Shown one piece after another: positions 18,040 to 25,756 of a stretch of 64,000 nt of DNA. The stretch spans positions 3,038,001 to 3,102,000 of the forward strand of contig NZ_AP024525.1 in NCBI RefSeq assembly GCF_020886775.1. Direction: 5' to 3'. Source of the stretch: Sinomonas cyclohexanicum. GTDB taxonomy: Bacteria > Actinomycetota > Actinomycetes > Actinomycetales > Micrococcaceae. Positions within the stretch are counted from its first letter, which is position 1. Every line of letters begins with the position of its first letter. The notes under the pieces were generated by a model, which saw nothing but the letters and a program-made list of their open reading frames with translations, was not told the DNA's origin and ran no database searches. The translations under genes and the position numbers were made by a program.

Positions 18040-18444
18040 ATGAAAGCTCGTTGGGTACCGGCCGCGCTGGTGACCGTGGCATTCGTAGCAGTCGCGCTGG
18101 TGGCCTCCCAGGGGAGCATCGACGTTTCCGTGCTCGTCTGGACCGCTGTGGGCGTGTTCGGGGTCGTCTTCGGGATCACGACCGTCAGCTCGGCACGGCA
18201 TGCGGACAGGCCTTCGGCATCGGTGCAGTCACGTGCCGGCCGGGTCGCAGCGGCCCAGGCGCCCATTGTCCGGGCGGCCGTCAGCCAGACGGGGGCCCGC
18301 CAGCCCGCAGCCTCCCGGGCCGCAGCCTCCCACGCCCAGGCGCCCCAGGTCGCCCTCACCGAGCCGCTCCACATGGCAACGACAGATCCGGAGCCGGCGC
18401 TGCCCCGCCGCACGCCGAAGCACTCGGCCGAGCTTCCCGTCTGA
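18040..18444 (+). CDS. Small membrane protein, unknown function
   Basis: A 134-residue protein with GGGGGCAG before the ATG. Two membrane helices (about residues 5-22 and 30-50) are followed by an Ala/Gln/Ser/Arg-rich, low-complexity tail that should lie in the cytoplasm and is probably disordered. No family recognised. Third-position GC supports real coding. The next gene has its own iron-regulated promoter, so this one is likely transcribed alone. Confidence 0.6.
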   Translation: MKARWVPAALVTVAFVAVALVASQGSIDVSVLVWTAVGVFGVVFGITTVSSARHADRPSASVQSRAGRVAAAQAPIVRAAVSQTGARQPAASRAAASHAQAPQVALTEPLHMATTDPEPALPRRTPKHSAELPV

Positions 18445-18512
18445 CACCTTCTCCGCCGCCTCGCGGAGTCCCGCGGTACAAATTACGGCACATATTTGCG
18501 CGCTATTTCGGC

Positions 18513-18531
18513 TTAGGTTAGGCTCACCTTG
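18513..18531 (+). promoter_or_regulatory. DtxR/IdeR-type iron box
   Basis: TTAGGTTAGGCTCACCTTG matches the 19-bp DtxR-family consensus (TTAGGTTAGSCTAACCTAA) at nearly all positions. It ends 47 bp before the ATG of the EfeO-like gene and overlaps the expected core promoter. Repression of the efe genes when Fe2+ is plentiful is the known consequence of such boxes in actinobacteria. Confidence 0.88.
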
Positions 18532-18578
18532 CCTGAAGCCCCTTCGGGCGTCCAGCACCCACCTGCCCGAGGACAGCC

Positions 18579-19343
18579 ATGCCTGCTACCGCCCCGTCCA
18601 CCACAATGGCCGACGCCGTCGCCTCCTACCACGGCTACGTCGCAGGGCGCCTCGGCGACCTGCACATGCACGCTACGACGCTCAAGGCGCAGATCGGCAA
18701 TGCCGACTCCGACGGCGCGAAGGCGACGTGGCTCGCCGCCCAAGAGGCTTGGCAGAGCGTCGGCGCCGCCTATGGCAGCTTCGGCGAGCTCGGCAACGCG
18801 ATCGCCCCGGGGTCCCGAGGCCTCCAGGGCGGAGCCGGGAGCCCGGACTTCATGGGGCTCCGGCGTATAGAGTACGGGCTGTGGCACGGGCAGGGGCCGG
18901 GTGAGCTCATCCCCGTGGTCACCAAGCTCCTCGCGGACATCGACGCGCTCGTGGCGCACCTGCCCGAGACGGCGGTGGACCCCGCGGACATGCCGCTGCG
19001 CCTCCACGAGATCCTTGAGGACTCGGTCCGGGATCACCTCTCGGGCCTCGGCGACCAAGGATCGGGGATGGCGCTCGCACTGACCCGTGCCGACGTGGAC
19101 GCGACGCTGGAGGTACTCGGACTCCTCCGCGGCCTGCTCGAGCGGCTCAAGCCCGGGTACGCGGCCACGCTGGACCGGGAGCTCGCGGCCCTCTCGGCCG
19201 CGATCGAAATGACCAAGGCCGGTGGCTCGTGGACCCGCTACACAGCAGTACCGCTGGCTGCCCGGCAGCGGGTCAACGGCGCGATCGGGCGCGTGCTCGA
19301 GTCGCTCGCCCTCGCCCCCGCGCTCTTCTCGACCGAAGGCTAA
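18579..19343 (+). CDS. efeO: EfeO/EfeM-like imelysin (M75) iron-uptake protein without a signal peptide
   Basis: A 254-residue all-helical M75 protein. ATWLAAQEAWQSVGAAYGSF, GLRRIEYGLWHGQGPGEL and HEILEDSVRDHLSG (an HxxE-type metal site) are the conserved imelysin segments. In the Efe system such proteins bind iron outside the membrane and pass it to the EfeU permease. Here the N-terminus begins directly with the helical domain; an in-frame TGA at 18534-18536 rules out an upstream signal peptide or cupredoxin domain. No efeU lies next to it. The start has GAGGACAGCC before it and the iron box 47 bp upstream. efeB follows after 60 bp. Confidence 0.82.
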   Translation: MPATAPSTTMADAVASYHGYVAGRLGDLHMHATTLKAQIGNADSDGAKATWLAAQEAWQSVGAAYGSFGELGNAIAPGSRGLQGGAGSPDFMGLRRIEYGLWHGQGPGELIPVVTKLLADIDALVAHLPETAVDPADMPLRLHEILEDSVRDHLSGLGDQGSGMALALTRADVDATLEVLGLLRGLLERLKPGYAATLDRELAALSAAIEMTKAGGSWTRYTAVPLAARQRVNGAIGRVLESLALAPALFSTEG

Positions 19344-19403
19344 GCCGCCCCGAAGGCCCGAGGCTGCCCCGCGCCGTCGCCCGCCTCCCTACCGAAAGAC
19401 AGC

Positions 19404-20633
19404 ATGGACATTCAACGACGCACCTTCCTCGCCGGCGCTGGCGGCGTTGCCGCCGCGGGCGTTCTCGCCTCCTGCGCGGCCCCCGGCGCGGGTACCGCAG
19501 CCCACACGACCGCCGAGGTCGTCGACTTCCACGGTGCCAACCAGCCCGGGGTCTACCGTCCCATCGTGCAGCAGCAGGCCTCGTGCTTCGCCGCGTTCCG
19601 CGTCCTCGCCGCGGATGCCACAGAGCTCAAGGCGCTGCTGCAGCGGCTCACAGTCAAGGCCCGCATCCTTGGCGGCGGCCAGCGGGCGGGCGATGCGCTG
19701 CCCGCATCCGAGCAGCCGGGCGTCGACGGCGCTCCGCCGGTCAACTCGGGCGTGATGGGCGACGACGTGCCCCCCGCCAACTTCACCATGACCCTCGGCC
19801 TCGCCGGCAGCCTGTTCGACAACCCGGCGTACGGGCTCTCCGCAAAGAAGCCCCGCGGGCTCACCGACATGAAGGTGTTCGCCAACGACGCGATCGACGA
19901 GGCCTGGACGGGAGGGGACCTCATCCTCCAGCTGTGCGCCGACTCGACGGACATGGTCCACTACGCGCTGCGGGACATCATGAAGGCCACCCGCGGCCAG
20001 CTCCAGCTGCAGTGGAAGATCAACGGCTTCCACTCGACGCCGAGGCCCGACGGCGCACCGCGGAACCTTTTCGGGTACAAGGACGGGATCGTGAACCCGG
20101 CCGAGACCGAGGAGCTCGTGTGGCTCGGGTCCGGATCCGGGCAGCCGGCGTGGGCTGAAGGCGGGACGTTCATGGTGGTCCGGCTCATCCGGATGCTCGT
20201 CGAGTTCTGGGACCGGGTGGGGCTCGCGGAGCAGGACGGCATGATCGGCCGGCACCGTGCCTCCGGCGCGCCGCTCGGGCAGGCCAAAGACACCGACACG
20301 CCGGACTACGCGTCCGACCCGAAGGGCGAGACCATCCCGGTCGACGCGCACATCCGGCTCGCGAATCCACGCACCAAGGAGACAGCGGGCTCGCGCATGC
20401 TGCGCCGCGGGTACAACTACGAGATGGGGGTGGACCTCAACGGCAACATGCAGGCCGGGCTCATCTTCACGTGCTTCCAGCAGGACATCCGGGCGCAGTT
20501 CGAAGCGACCCAGGCCCGCCTCATCAATGAGCCCATGACGGACTACATCCAGCCGTTTGGCGGGGGCTACTTCTTCGTGCCCGCAGGGGTTGAGGATGAG
20601 GCAGGGTTCCTCGGCCAGGGGATGTTCACGTAG
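19404..20633 (+). CDS. efeB: Dyp-type heme peroxidase, Tat-exported
   Basis: A 409-residue deferrochelatase/peroxidase. A clear twin-arginine signal (DIQRRTFLAGAGGVAAAGVL followed by ASCAA) opens the protein. The Dyp hallmark FGYKDGIVNPA contains the GxxDG motif with the distal Asp. VDAHIRLANPRTKETAGSRM carries the proximal heme His and Arg. Known EfeB proteins fold with heme before export and help in iron acquisition. It is the second gene of the iron-box operon and is followed, convergently, by acpS. Confidence 0.93.
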   Translation: MDIQRRTFLAGAGGVAAAGVLASCAAPGAGTAAHTTAEVVDFHGANQPGVYRPIVQQQASCFAAFRVLAADATELKALLQRLTVKARILGGGQRAGDALPASEQPGVDGAPPVNSGVMGDDVPPANFTMTLGLAGSLFDNPAYGLSAKKPRGLTDMKVFANDAIDEAWTGGDLILQLCADSTDMVHYALRDIMKATRGQLQLQWKINGFHSTPRPDGAPRNLFGYKDGIVNPAETEELVWLGSGSGQPAWAEGGTFMVVRLIRMLVEFWDRVGLAEQDGMIGRHRASGAPLGQAKDTDTPDYASDPKGETIPVDAHIRLANPRTKETAGSRMLRRGYNYEMGVDLNGNMQAGLIFTCFQQDIRAQFEATQARLINEPMTDYIQPFGGGYFFVPAGVEDEAGFLGQGMFT

Positions 20634-20644
20634 GGCTGCGGGCG

Positions 20645-20995
20645 TCAGCCCTCGGCGACGACCATCGCGGTGGCGATGCCGCCGTCGTGGCTCATGCTCA
20701 GGTGCCACGTCTTGACGCCGCGCTCCTTGGCGACGGCCAGCACGGTGCCCTTGACCTGGATCTCGGGGCCCTGGGCGCTGAGGCCGATCCAGCAGTCCTG
20801 CCAGTTCATGCCGGCCGGGGCGCCGAGCACCTTGGCCACGGACTCCTTCGCGGCGAAGCGCGCGGCGAGGGAGCGGACGTGGAGCTCGCGCTCCGCCGGG
20901 ACGAATAGCCGGTCACGCAGCCCGGGAGTGCGCTCCAGCTGACGCTCGAACCGGTTAATGTCCACGACGTCCACGCCGATGCCGATGATAGCCAT
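20645..20995 (-). CDS. acpS: Holo-[acyl-carrier-protein] synthase
   Basis: A 116-residue enzyme that moves phosphopantetheine from CoA to the acyl carrier protein. [14 protein letters not shown] supplies the Mg-binding Asp; [12 protein letters not shown] is the second signature (Glu/Lys). [17 protein letters not shown] is the C-terminal strand. Length is standard. It ends 11 bp from the convergent efeB stop. Confidence 0.95.
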   Translation of the reverse strand: MAIIGIGVDVVDINRFERQLERTPGLRDRLFVPAERELHVRSLAARFAAKESVAKVLGAPAGMNWQDCWIGLSAQGPEIQVKGTVLAVAKERGVKTWHLSMSHDGGIATAMVVAEG

Positions 20996-21042
20996 GGCGC
21001 CACTCTATCGGGGCCCTGCACCGGCCGCAGACGTGGCGTCCG

Positions 21043-21840
21043 CTACGTGAGCGTCCAGGAGCGCTTCGACAGACCGAACCAGAACCCCTCGATCGCGGTC
21101 TCCGCCTTGAGGCCGCCGGCCTCCACCGCCGCGCCGAGCGCCACATAGAGCGGGGCCCAGTGCTCGGAGCGCGGGTGCGCTTCGCGGGCCGCGGGGGCCT
21201 TGTGGATGAAGTCGAGGATCGCATCCACGTCGCCGCGCGCCATGGCCTCCTCGGCCCAGTGGTCGAACTCCGCGGAGGCCGCAGGCGGGGCCGCGTCAGC
21301 GCCCGCGCGGGGGTTGAACCAGTGCAGGTTGTGGGTCGTGAAGCCCGAGCCGACGATCAGCGTGCCGCGGTCCCGGAGCGGGGCGAGGGAGCGGCCCAGC
21401 TCGAACAGGCCGCGGGGGTCGAGGGTGGGCATGGACATCTGGACCACCGGGACGTCGGCCTCGGGGAAGAGCTCCTTGAGCGGCACGTAGGCGCCGTGGT
21501 CGAGGCCGCGGGTCTCGTCCCGCTCCACATGGTGGCCGTGCTGCGAGGTCAGCTTGGCCACCTCATTGGCCAGCTCGGGGGCCAGCGGGGCGTCATAGCG
21601 GACGTCGTAGTACTTCTGCGGGAAGCCCCAGAAGTCGTAGACGAGCTCCTGCCGGCGGTCGGTGGCGCTGAGCGTGACGGGGGCGTTCTCCCAGTGTGCC
21701 GAGACCATCAGGACGTCCTTGGGCTTGGCGAAGGTGCCGGACCAGTCATGGAGCTGGCGTGTCCACGTGGCGTCGTCCGCAAGCGGAGGGGCACCGTGGC
21801 TGAGGAAGAGGACAGGAGGCTTGGCGGAGGTCGTCGTCAT
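21043..21840 (-). CDS. DODA-type extradiol aromatic dioxygenase (LigB superfamily)
   Basis: A 265-residue class III ring-opening dioxygenase of the YgiD type. PVLFLSHGAPP carries the first metal His, VLMVSAHWEN the second, RGLDHGAYVPLKELFP the third, and GSGFTTHNLHWF a further conserved histidine segment. The native substrate of this bacterial group is unclear. I chose the ATG at 21840 because a candidate operator lies just upstream; a TTG at 21876 would place that palindrome inside the gene. Confidence 0.86.
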   Translation of the reverse strand: MTTTSAKPPVLFLSHGAPPLADDATWTRQLHDWSGTFAKPKDVLMVSAHWENAPVTLSATDRRQELVYDFWGFPQKYYDVRYDAPLAPELANEVAKLTSQHGHHVERDETRGLDHGAYVPLKELFPEADVPVVQMSMPTLDPRGLFELGRSLAPLRDRGTLIVGSGFTTHNLHWFNPRAGADAAPPAASAEFDHWAEEAMARGDVDAILDFIHKAPAAREAHPRSEHWAPLYVALGAAVEAGGLKAETAIEGFWFGLSKRSWTLT

Positions 21841-21861
21841 GCGTCCATGGTACGCCGAGTT

Positions 21862-21879
21862 TAGTTGATGCTTCAAGTA
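21862..21879. promoter_or_regulatory. Operator-like palindrome upstream of the dioxygenase
   Basis: TAGTTGATGCTTCAAGTA has half-sites TAnTTGA and TCAAnTA around TGCT. It sits 22-39 bp before the dioxygenase ATG. Spacing and composition resemble MarR-family operators; no MarR gene is present in the window. Confidence 0.4.
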
Positions 21880-21886
21880 TTTTCGA

Positions 21887-22606
21887 TCAGGCGCACATCC
21901 GGCGCCTCAGCCTGTCGAGCAGGCGGCGCAGGAGCCGGGACACCTGCATCTGGCTGACGCCGAGCTCCTGGGCAATCTGCTCCTGGGTCATGTCCCGGAC
22001 GAACCGCAGGTGCAGGAGGCGCTTGTCCGCGTCGGTGGCGTCCTCGAGCGCGCGCTCGAGGCAGCACATGTCCTCCACGTGCTCGTAGCCGGGATCCTCG
22101 CCACCGAGGATCATCACCAGGCGACGCTCCTCGGGGTCGTCGGACGCCTCGCCGCCGTGCTCGATGGGGCGGCCGATCATCGCCGCGGCGGCCACCTGCG
22201 CCTCGGCCACCTCGCGGGCGGGGATCCCGGCCGCCTGGCCGAGCTCCACGGCCGTGGGCTCGTGGCCGAGCTCCTGGATCAGCCGCGGTCGCAGGGCGTT
22301 GATCCGGAGCCGGCGCTCCTGGAGCGAGCGCGGGGGCCGGGCCACCCAGGACTGGTCGCGCAGATAGCGCTTCAGTTCCCCGGAAATGGTGGGAACCGCG
22401 TAGGGCACGAATCCGTGTCCCGCGGATTCCCTGTAGCCCCGGGCGGCCTTGAGCAGGGCGAGCCTCGCGACCTGGCGCAGGTCGTCGGCGTCGTGGCCGG
22501 GGCATCGGAAGCGGCGGGCCATGGAGTCGGCCAGGCTGAGGTACTCCAGCACGAGCTGGTGGGCGGCAGCAGCCGCGGCATCCTCTGAAATGGGTCCGGT
22601 GGTCAC
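21887..22606 (-). CDS. RNA polymerase sigma factor, SigB/SigF family
   Basis: A 239-residue stress-type sigma factor. Region 2 is in VLEYLSLADSMARRF and HDADDLRQVARLALLKAARG; region 3 follows YAVPTISGELKRYLRD; region 4 holds the helix-turn-helix MTQEQIAQELGVSQMQVSRL. I set the start at the GTG at 22606 because it overlaps the upstream stop (GTGA). The operon order STAS protein - unknown - sigma factor resembles partner-switching stress loci, but no anti-sigma kinase (RsbW type) lies here. Confidence 0.9.
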   Translation of the reverse strand: MTTGPISEDAAAAAAHQLVLEYLSLADSMARRFRCPGHDADDLRQVARLALLKAARGYRESAGHGFVPYAVPTISGELKRYLRDQSWVARPPRSLQERRLRINALRPRLIQELGHEPTAVELGQAAGIPAREVAEAQVAAAAMIGRPIEHGGEASDDPEERRLVMILGGEDPGYEHVEDMCCLERALEDATDADKRLLHLRFVRDMTQEQIAQELGVSQMQVSRLLRRLLDRLRRRMCA

Positions 22607-22884
22607 GAGGCAGCCCTGCGATGGGCTCGCAGGGCCTCTGGACGGATGGCAAGGCCGCGCCATGGCTGGGCCTCGCTCGGGAGGAAGACGCGGGCTGCGT
22701 CCGCCTTGCGGCTGCGGAACCGGCCCGAGGCGACCATCCAGACCACGTGGACCGACGCGCCGTCGGCCTCGACCGCATACCCGTGGATCTCCGCGCCCGG
22801 ATCCCGGACGATCACCAGCTGCGGCGTCATGAGCGGCCCACGGGCCAGATCGGCCCCTCCGCCCCCGGGCACGCTCGGAATCAC
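22603..22884 (-). CDS. Unknown 93-residue protein in the sigma factor operon
   Basis: It begins with GTG at 22884, overlapping the STAS stop, and ends in a GTGA overlap with the sigma factor start, so all three are translationally coupled. The core MTPQLVIVRDPGAEIHGYAV then HVVWMVASGRFRSRKADAAR suggests a small mixed alpha/beta domain; the family is not recognised. There is no membrane segment and no HATPase motif. An alternative start is the ATG at 22830. Its position suggests a regulator or co-factor of the sigma factor, an inference from context only. Confidence 0.65.
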   Translation of the reverse strand: MIPSVPGGGGADLARGPLMTPQLVIVRDPGAEIHGYAVEADGASVHVVWMVASGRFRSRKADAARVFLPSEAQPWRGLAIRPEALRAHRRAAS

Positions 22885-23159
22885 GTTGCCCCTCCGCTCA
22901 GGAGAGGGTGGGCTGAGGCCCCGATCAGGTGCAGGTCGCCGCCGAGGACGAGCGCCTGGCGGCGCGCCGTCGCGAGGATTTCCGCTCCCGCATGGTCCAC
23001 GAACTCCACGCCGGATAGGTCAACCACCAGCATCCGGTCGGGCTCGAGCGCCGCCAACAGCTCGTGCAATGTGGCGTTCCCGGTCGAGGCGTCGAGCCGG
23101 CCATCCAGACGGACGGCCCCCCGTGGCCGGCGACCGCTGCCGGCAAGGTCCACGCTCAT
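22881..23159 (-). CDS. STAS-domain protein, anti-sigma-antagonist type, lacking the phospho-serine
   Basis: A 92-residue STAS domain: AVRLDGRLDASTGNATLHEL, MLVVDLSGVEFVDHAGAEIL, then LHLIGAS. In SpoIIAA/RsbV-type antagonists the loop after the third strand reads D-S-S-G, and the first Ser is phosphorylated by the anti-sigma kinase. Here that loop reads D-H-A-G, so the phosphorylation site is absent. It may be a constitutive antagonist or bind a different partner. First gene of a GTGA-coupled three-gene operon ending with a SigB-family sigma factor. Confidence 0.85.
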   Translation of the reverse strand: MSVDLAGSGRRPRGAVRLDGRLDASTGNATLHELLAALEPDRMLVVDLSGVEFVDHAGAEILATARRQALVLGGDLHLIGASAHPLLSGGAT

Positions 23160-23321
23160 CGGAGGACCACCCCGTCAAGCGAATGCGATTCGGCGGCCAA
23201 GCCGCCACTGTTCCATCCCACGATCTGCTCCCCAGCATGACTCTCAGGGCCCTGGGCGTCGTCGGCTTCAACGCATCTTGGCTGTCCAGCTACATTACGG
23301 CGGAGTGGACAACCCAGTCTT

Positions 23322-23335
23322 CACCCCTAAGGGTG
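23322..23335. promoter_or_regulatory. Inverted repeat upstream of the LuxR-type regulator
   Basis: CACCC-CTAA-GGGTG lies in the 202-bp divergent spacer between the STAS gene and the response regulator, 26 bp before the latter's ATG. It may be an operator or part of a promoter. No other feature is apparent in 23160-23361. Confidence 0.35.
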
Positions 23336-23361
23336 TACTGCAGGAGTGAGATCATGGATGC

Positions 23362-24015
23362 ATGCGTGTGGCACTTGTCAATGACTACGAGGTCGTGGTG
23401 CGTGGCGTCGCGGGCATGCTCCGCGCCTACCGGAGCGAGGTGGAGATCGTCGAGCTCGACCTCAACCAGACGGTGGGACAACCCGTGGACATCACCCTGT
23501 ACGACACGTTTGCCGGCACGCAGGGCGACCACGACGAGGTCCGCATCCTCAGCCGGAACCCCCTCGCGGGCAAGGTCGTGGTGTACTCGTGGAACATCGA
23601 TCCGGCGCTGGTGGCCGCGTCCCTCGCAAACGGCGCGACGGCCTACCTCTCCAAGGCGCTCCCCGCCCAGCAGCTCGTCGCCGCACTCAAGGCGGTGCAC
23701 CGCGGCGAGCAGCCCGACGTCGCCCAGCCCAGGGGCAGCGCGACCGTGGTGGGCGGGGACTGGCCCGGGCGCGAGGAGGGACTCACGCAGCGGGAGGCCG
23801 AGGTCCTCGCCTTCATCACGCAGGGCATGGGCAACGCCGAGATCGCCGAGCGCACGCTCCTGTCGATCAACTCGGTCAAGACGTACATCCGCAGCTGCTA
23901 CCGGCGCATCGGGGTGACCAACCGCGCGAACGCCATCCTCTGGGGTGTGGAGCACGGCTTCCGTCCCGATCGTGCCCGCATTCGGAATCCCGACGTCGAT
24001 GCGACCGTGGGCTGA
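23362..24015 (+). CDS. LuxR/NarL-family response regulator
   Basis: A 217-residue two-domain regulator. The receiver domain starts MRVALVNDYEVVVRGVAGML, and YLSKALPAQQLVAAL supplies the conserved Lys. The usual phosphorylated Asp would be in DITLYDTF, but the acidic pocket is reduced to a single Asp (NDYEV), so phosphorylation is uncertain. The C-terminal helix-turn-helix is REGLTQREAEVLAFITQGMG and IAERTLLSINSVKTYIRSCY. AGGAG lies 15 bp upstream of the ATG. No sensor kinase is adjacent; it is divergent from the sigma factor operon. Confidence 0.85.
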   Translation: MRVALVNDYEVVVRGVAGMLRAYRSEVEIVELDLNQTVGQPVDITLYDTFAGTQGDHDEVRILSRNPLAGKVVVYSWNIDPALVAASLANGATAYLSKALPAQQLVAALKAVHRGEQPDVAQPRGSATVVGGDWPGREEGLTQREAEVLAFITQGMGNAEIAERTLLSINSVKTYIRSCYRRIGVTNRANAILWGVEHGFRPDRARIRNPDVDATVG

Positions 24016-24065
24016 TGGTGGCCCCGGCTGCGCGAACACTCCCCTACTGTGCGAAAGGCCTCGAC

Positions 24066-24629
24066 ATGAGCGATGATCCGAGCTGGGCCGCGAGCATCCT
24101 CCTCGACGGGTTCGAGCGGGTGCGGGAAGCCGTGGAGCACGCGGTGCTGGGCCTCTCCCCCGAGCAGCTCCTGCAGCGTCCCGGCCCCAGGGCCAACCAC
24201 ATCTCGTGGCTCATCTGGCACCTCGCACGCGTCCAGGACGACCACATCGCCGCCCTCGCCCACGTCCTCGCGGGCAACGAACCCCCGGCGTCCCGCACCG
24301 GTGAGACGCCGCCCGGACAGCTGTGGCCGGACTGGCGCCCGCAGTTCGGCCTGCCCTACGGGGACTGGGCGACGGGCTACGGCCAGTCCTCCGAGGAGGT
24401 CGGCGCCTTCCCCGCCACCGATGCGGAGACCCTTCGGGGGTACTACGAGGCCGTGCACGCGCGGACGGCCGCGGTGGTGGGCGGCCTCGCCGACGACGAC
24501 CTCGGCCGCATCGTGGACCGCCGCTGGTCCCCTCCGGTCACGGCCGCTGTCCGCCTCATGAGCATCCTCAACGACACCACCCAGCATGTGGGGCAGGCCG
24601 CCTACGTGAGAGGGCTCGTGCTGGGCTGA
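24066..24629 (+). CDS. DinB-family (mycothiol-dependent enzyme-like) protein
   Basis: A 187-residue four-helix bundle protein. The metal-binding histidines are in SWLIWHLARVQDDHIAAL and TTQHVGQAAYVRGL, as expected for DinB/DUF664. In actinobacteria many relatives are mycothiol-dependent transferases or isomerases; the actual reaction is unknown. It starts 50 bp after the response regulator stop on the same strand and may be co-transcribed. Confidence 0.8.
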   Translation: MSDDPSWAASILLDGFERVREAVEHAVLGLSPEQLLQRPGPRANHISWLIWHLARVQDDHIAALAHVLAGNEPPASRTGETPPGQLWPDWRPQFGLPYGDWATGYGQSSEEVGAFPATDAETLRGYYEAVHARTAAVVGGLADDDLGRIVDRRWSPPVTAAVRLMSILNDTTQHVGQAAYVRGLVLG

Positions 24630-24713
24630 CCCGCGGGCCGGCGCCTGGCCCAAAGCAGACGAAAGGCCCTCCCGTGGCCAGACCCGCGAGCGTAGCGTCG
24701 GGCGCAGGAGGTC

Positions 24714-25667
24714 ATGATGGCGGCATTGGCGCGGCGTCGCATTGGAATCATCGTCGGTGCGGTGCTGGCGCTCGCCCTCATCGCCGGGGCGATCGCGTTG
24801 GCCCTGCTGCGGCCTACCGGACCCACGACGACGGCGCCGTCGCCTTCCGCTTCTGCCGGTACCTCCGCCTCGGCGTCCGCCTCCGCCTCGCCGAGCGCGA
24901 GCGCCTCGCCCACGGAGTCGGCGACAGCTCCGCCGTCGTCCGCGCCGCCGGTGAGCGAAAACCCTGGGACGGCCCCCGCCGAGCCGCCGGCCACCGAGGA
25001 GCCCCCGCCGCCGCCCGCGCCGTCCGGCCTGCCGGAAGCGCTCCGCGGCCTGGACGTCGAGCGAATCGCCACGTCGCAGAAGCTCGTGGCCCTGACGTTC
25101 GACGCCGGCGCCAACGACGCGGGCCTCGCCTCGATCCTCTCCACGCTCTCGGCCAACGGGGTCAGGGCCACGTTCTTCCTCACGGGCAACTGGGCCCAGG
25201 CGAACCCCGCAAAGGTGGCACAGATCGCCGCGGCCGGCCATCGGATCGGCAACCACTCGACGACCCACACGGACATGACCACCCAGTCGGACGCCCAGAT
25301 CGCCGGTGAACTGGCCGGCGCGCAGGCCGCCATCCTGGCCGGCGGCGCCGATCCGCGGCCGCTGTTCCGCTTCCCCTCCGGCGCCCGCAACGCCCGCACC
25401 ATCGCCGCGGTCAACGCGAACGGGTACGCGGCGATCCGCTGGACCGTCGACTCCCTGGGCTGGCAGGGAACCCAGAAGGGGACGCGCGGCCCGGCCTTCG
25501 TCACCCAGCGGGTGCTCGGCGCGCTGCAGCCCGGGGAGATCGTGCTCATGCACGTCGGCTCCAACCCGGACGACGGCTCAACCCTCGACGCCGCCGCCCT
25601 GCCGGACATCATCGCCCAGATGCGGGCGGCCGGCTACGGCTTCACCACCCTGGACATCCTCCTGTGA
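24714..25667 (+). CDS. Membrane-anchored polysaccharide deacetylase (CE4)
   Basis: A 317-residue protein. One N-terminal membrane helix (about residues 10-32) is followed by an 80-residue Ser/Ala/Pro spacer, then a NodB-type deacetylase. The motifs are LVALTFDAGAND (usually TFDDG; the second Asp is Ala), GNHSTTHTDM (metal His pair), RFPSGARN and EIVLMHVGS. Such enzymes remove N-acetyl groups from peptidoglycan or surface glycans outside the cell. The D-to-A change removes a residue normally next to the catalytic base, as also seen in some functional CE4 branches. AGGAGGTC immediately precedes the ATG. Confidence 0.87.
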   Translation: MMAALARRRIGIIVGAVLALALIAGAIALALLRPTGPTTTAPSPSASAGTSASASASASPSASASPTESATAPPSSAPPVSENPGTAPAEPPATEEPPPPPAPSGLPEALRGLDVERIATSQKLVALTFDAGANDAGLASILSTLSANGVRATFFLTGNWAQANPAKVAQIAAAGHRIGNHSTTHTDMTTQSDAQIAGELAGAQAAILAGGADPRPLFRFPSGARNARTIAAVNANGYAAIRWTVDSLGWQGTQKGTRGPAFVTQRVLGALQPGEIVLMHVGSNPDDGSTLDAAALPDIIAQMRAAGYGFTTLDILL

Positions 25668-25692
25668 CCGCCCGCCGGCGGAGCCGCTAGAA

Positions 25693-25745
25693 GCACGACG
25701 ACGGCCGGTCACCTCCCAGCGGGAGGCGACCGGCCGTCGTCGTGC
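25693..25745. terminator. Strong bidirectional terminator hairpin
   Basis: GCACGACGACGGCCGGTC and its exact complement GACCGGCCGTCGTCGTGC (25728-25745) flank an inner CCTCCC-AGC-GGGAGG stem. It separates the convergent deacetylase and glmS genes. Confidence 0.88.
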
Positions 25746-25756
25746 GCTGTGACGTC

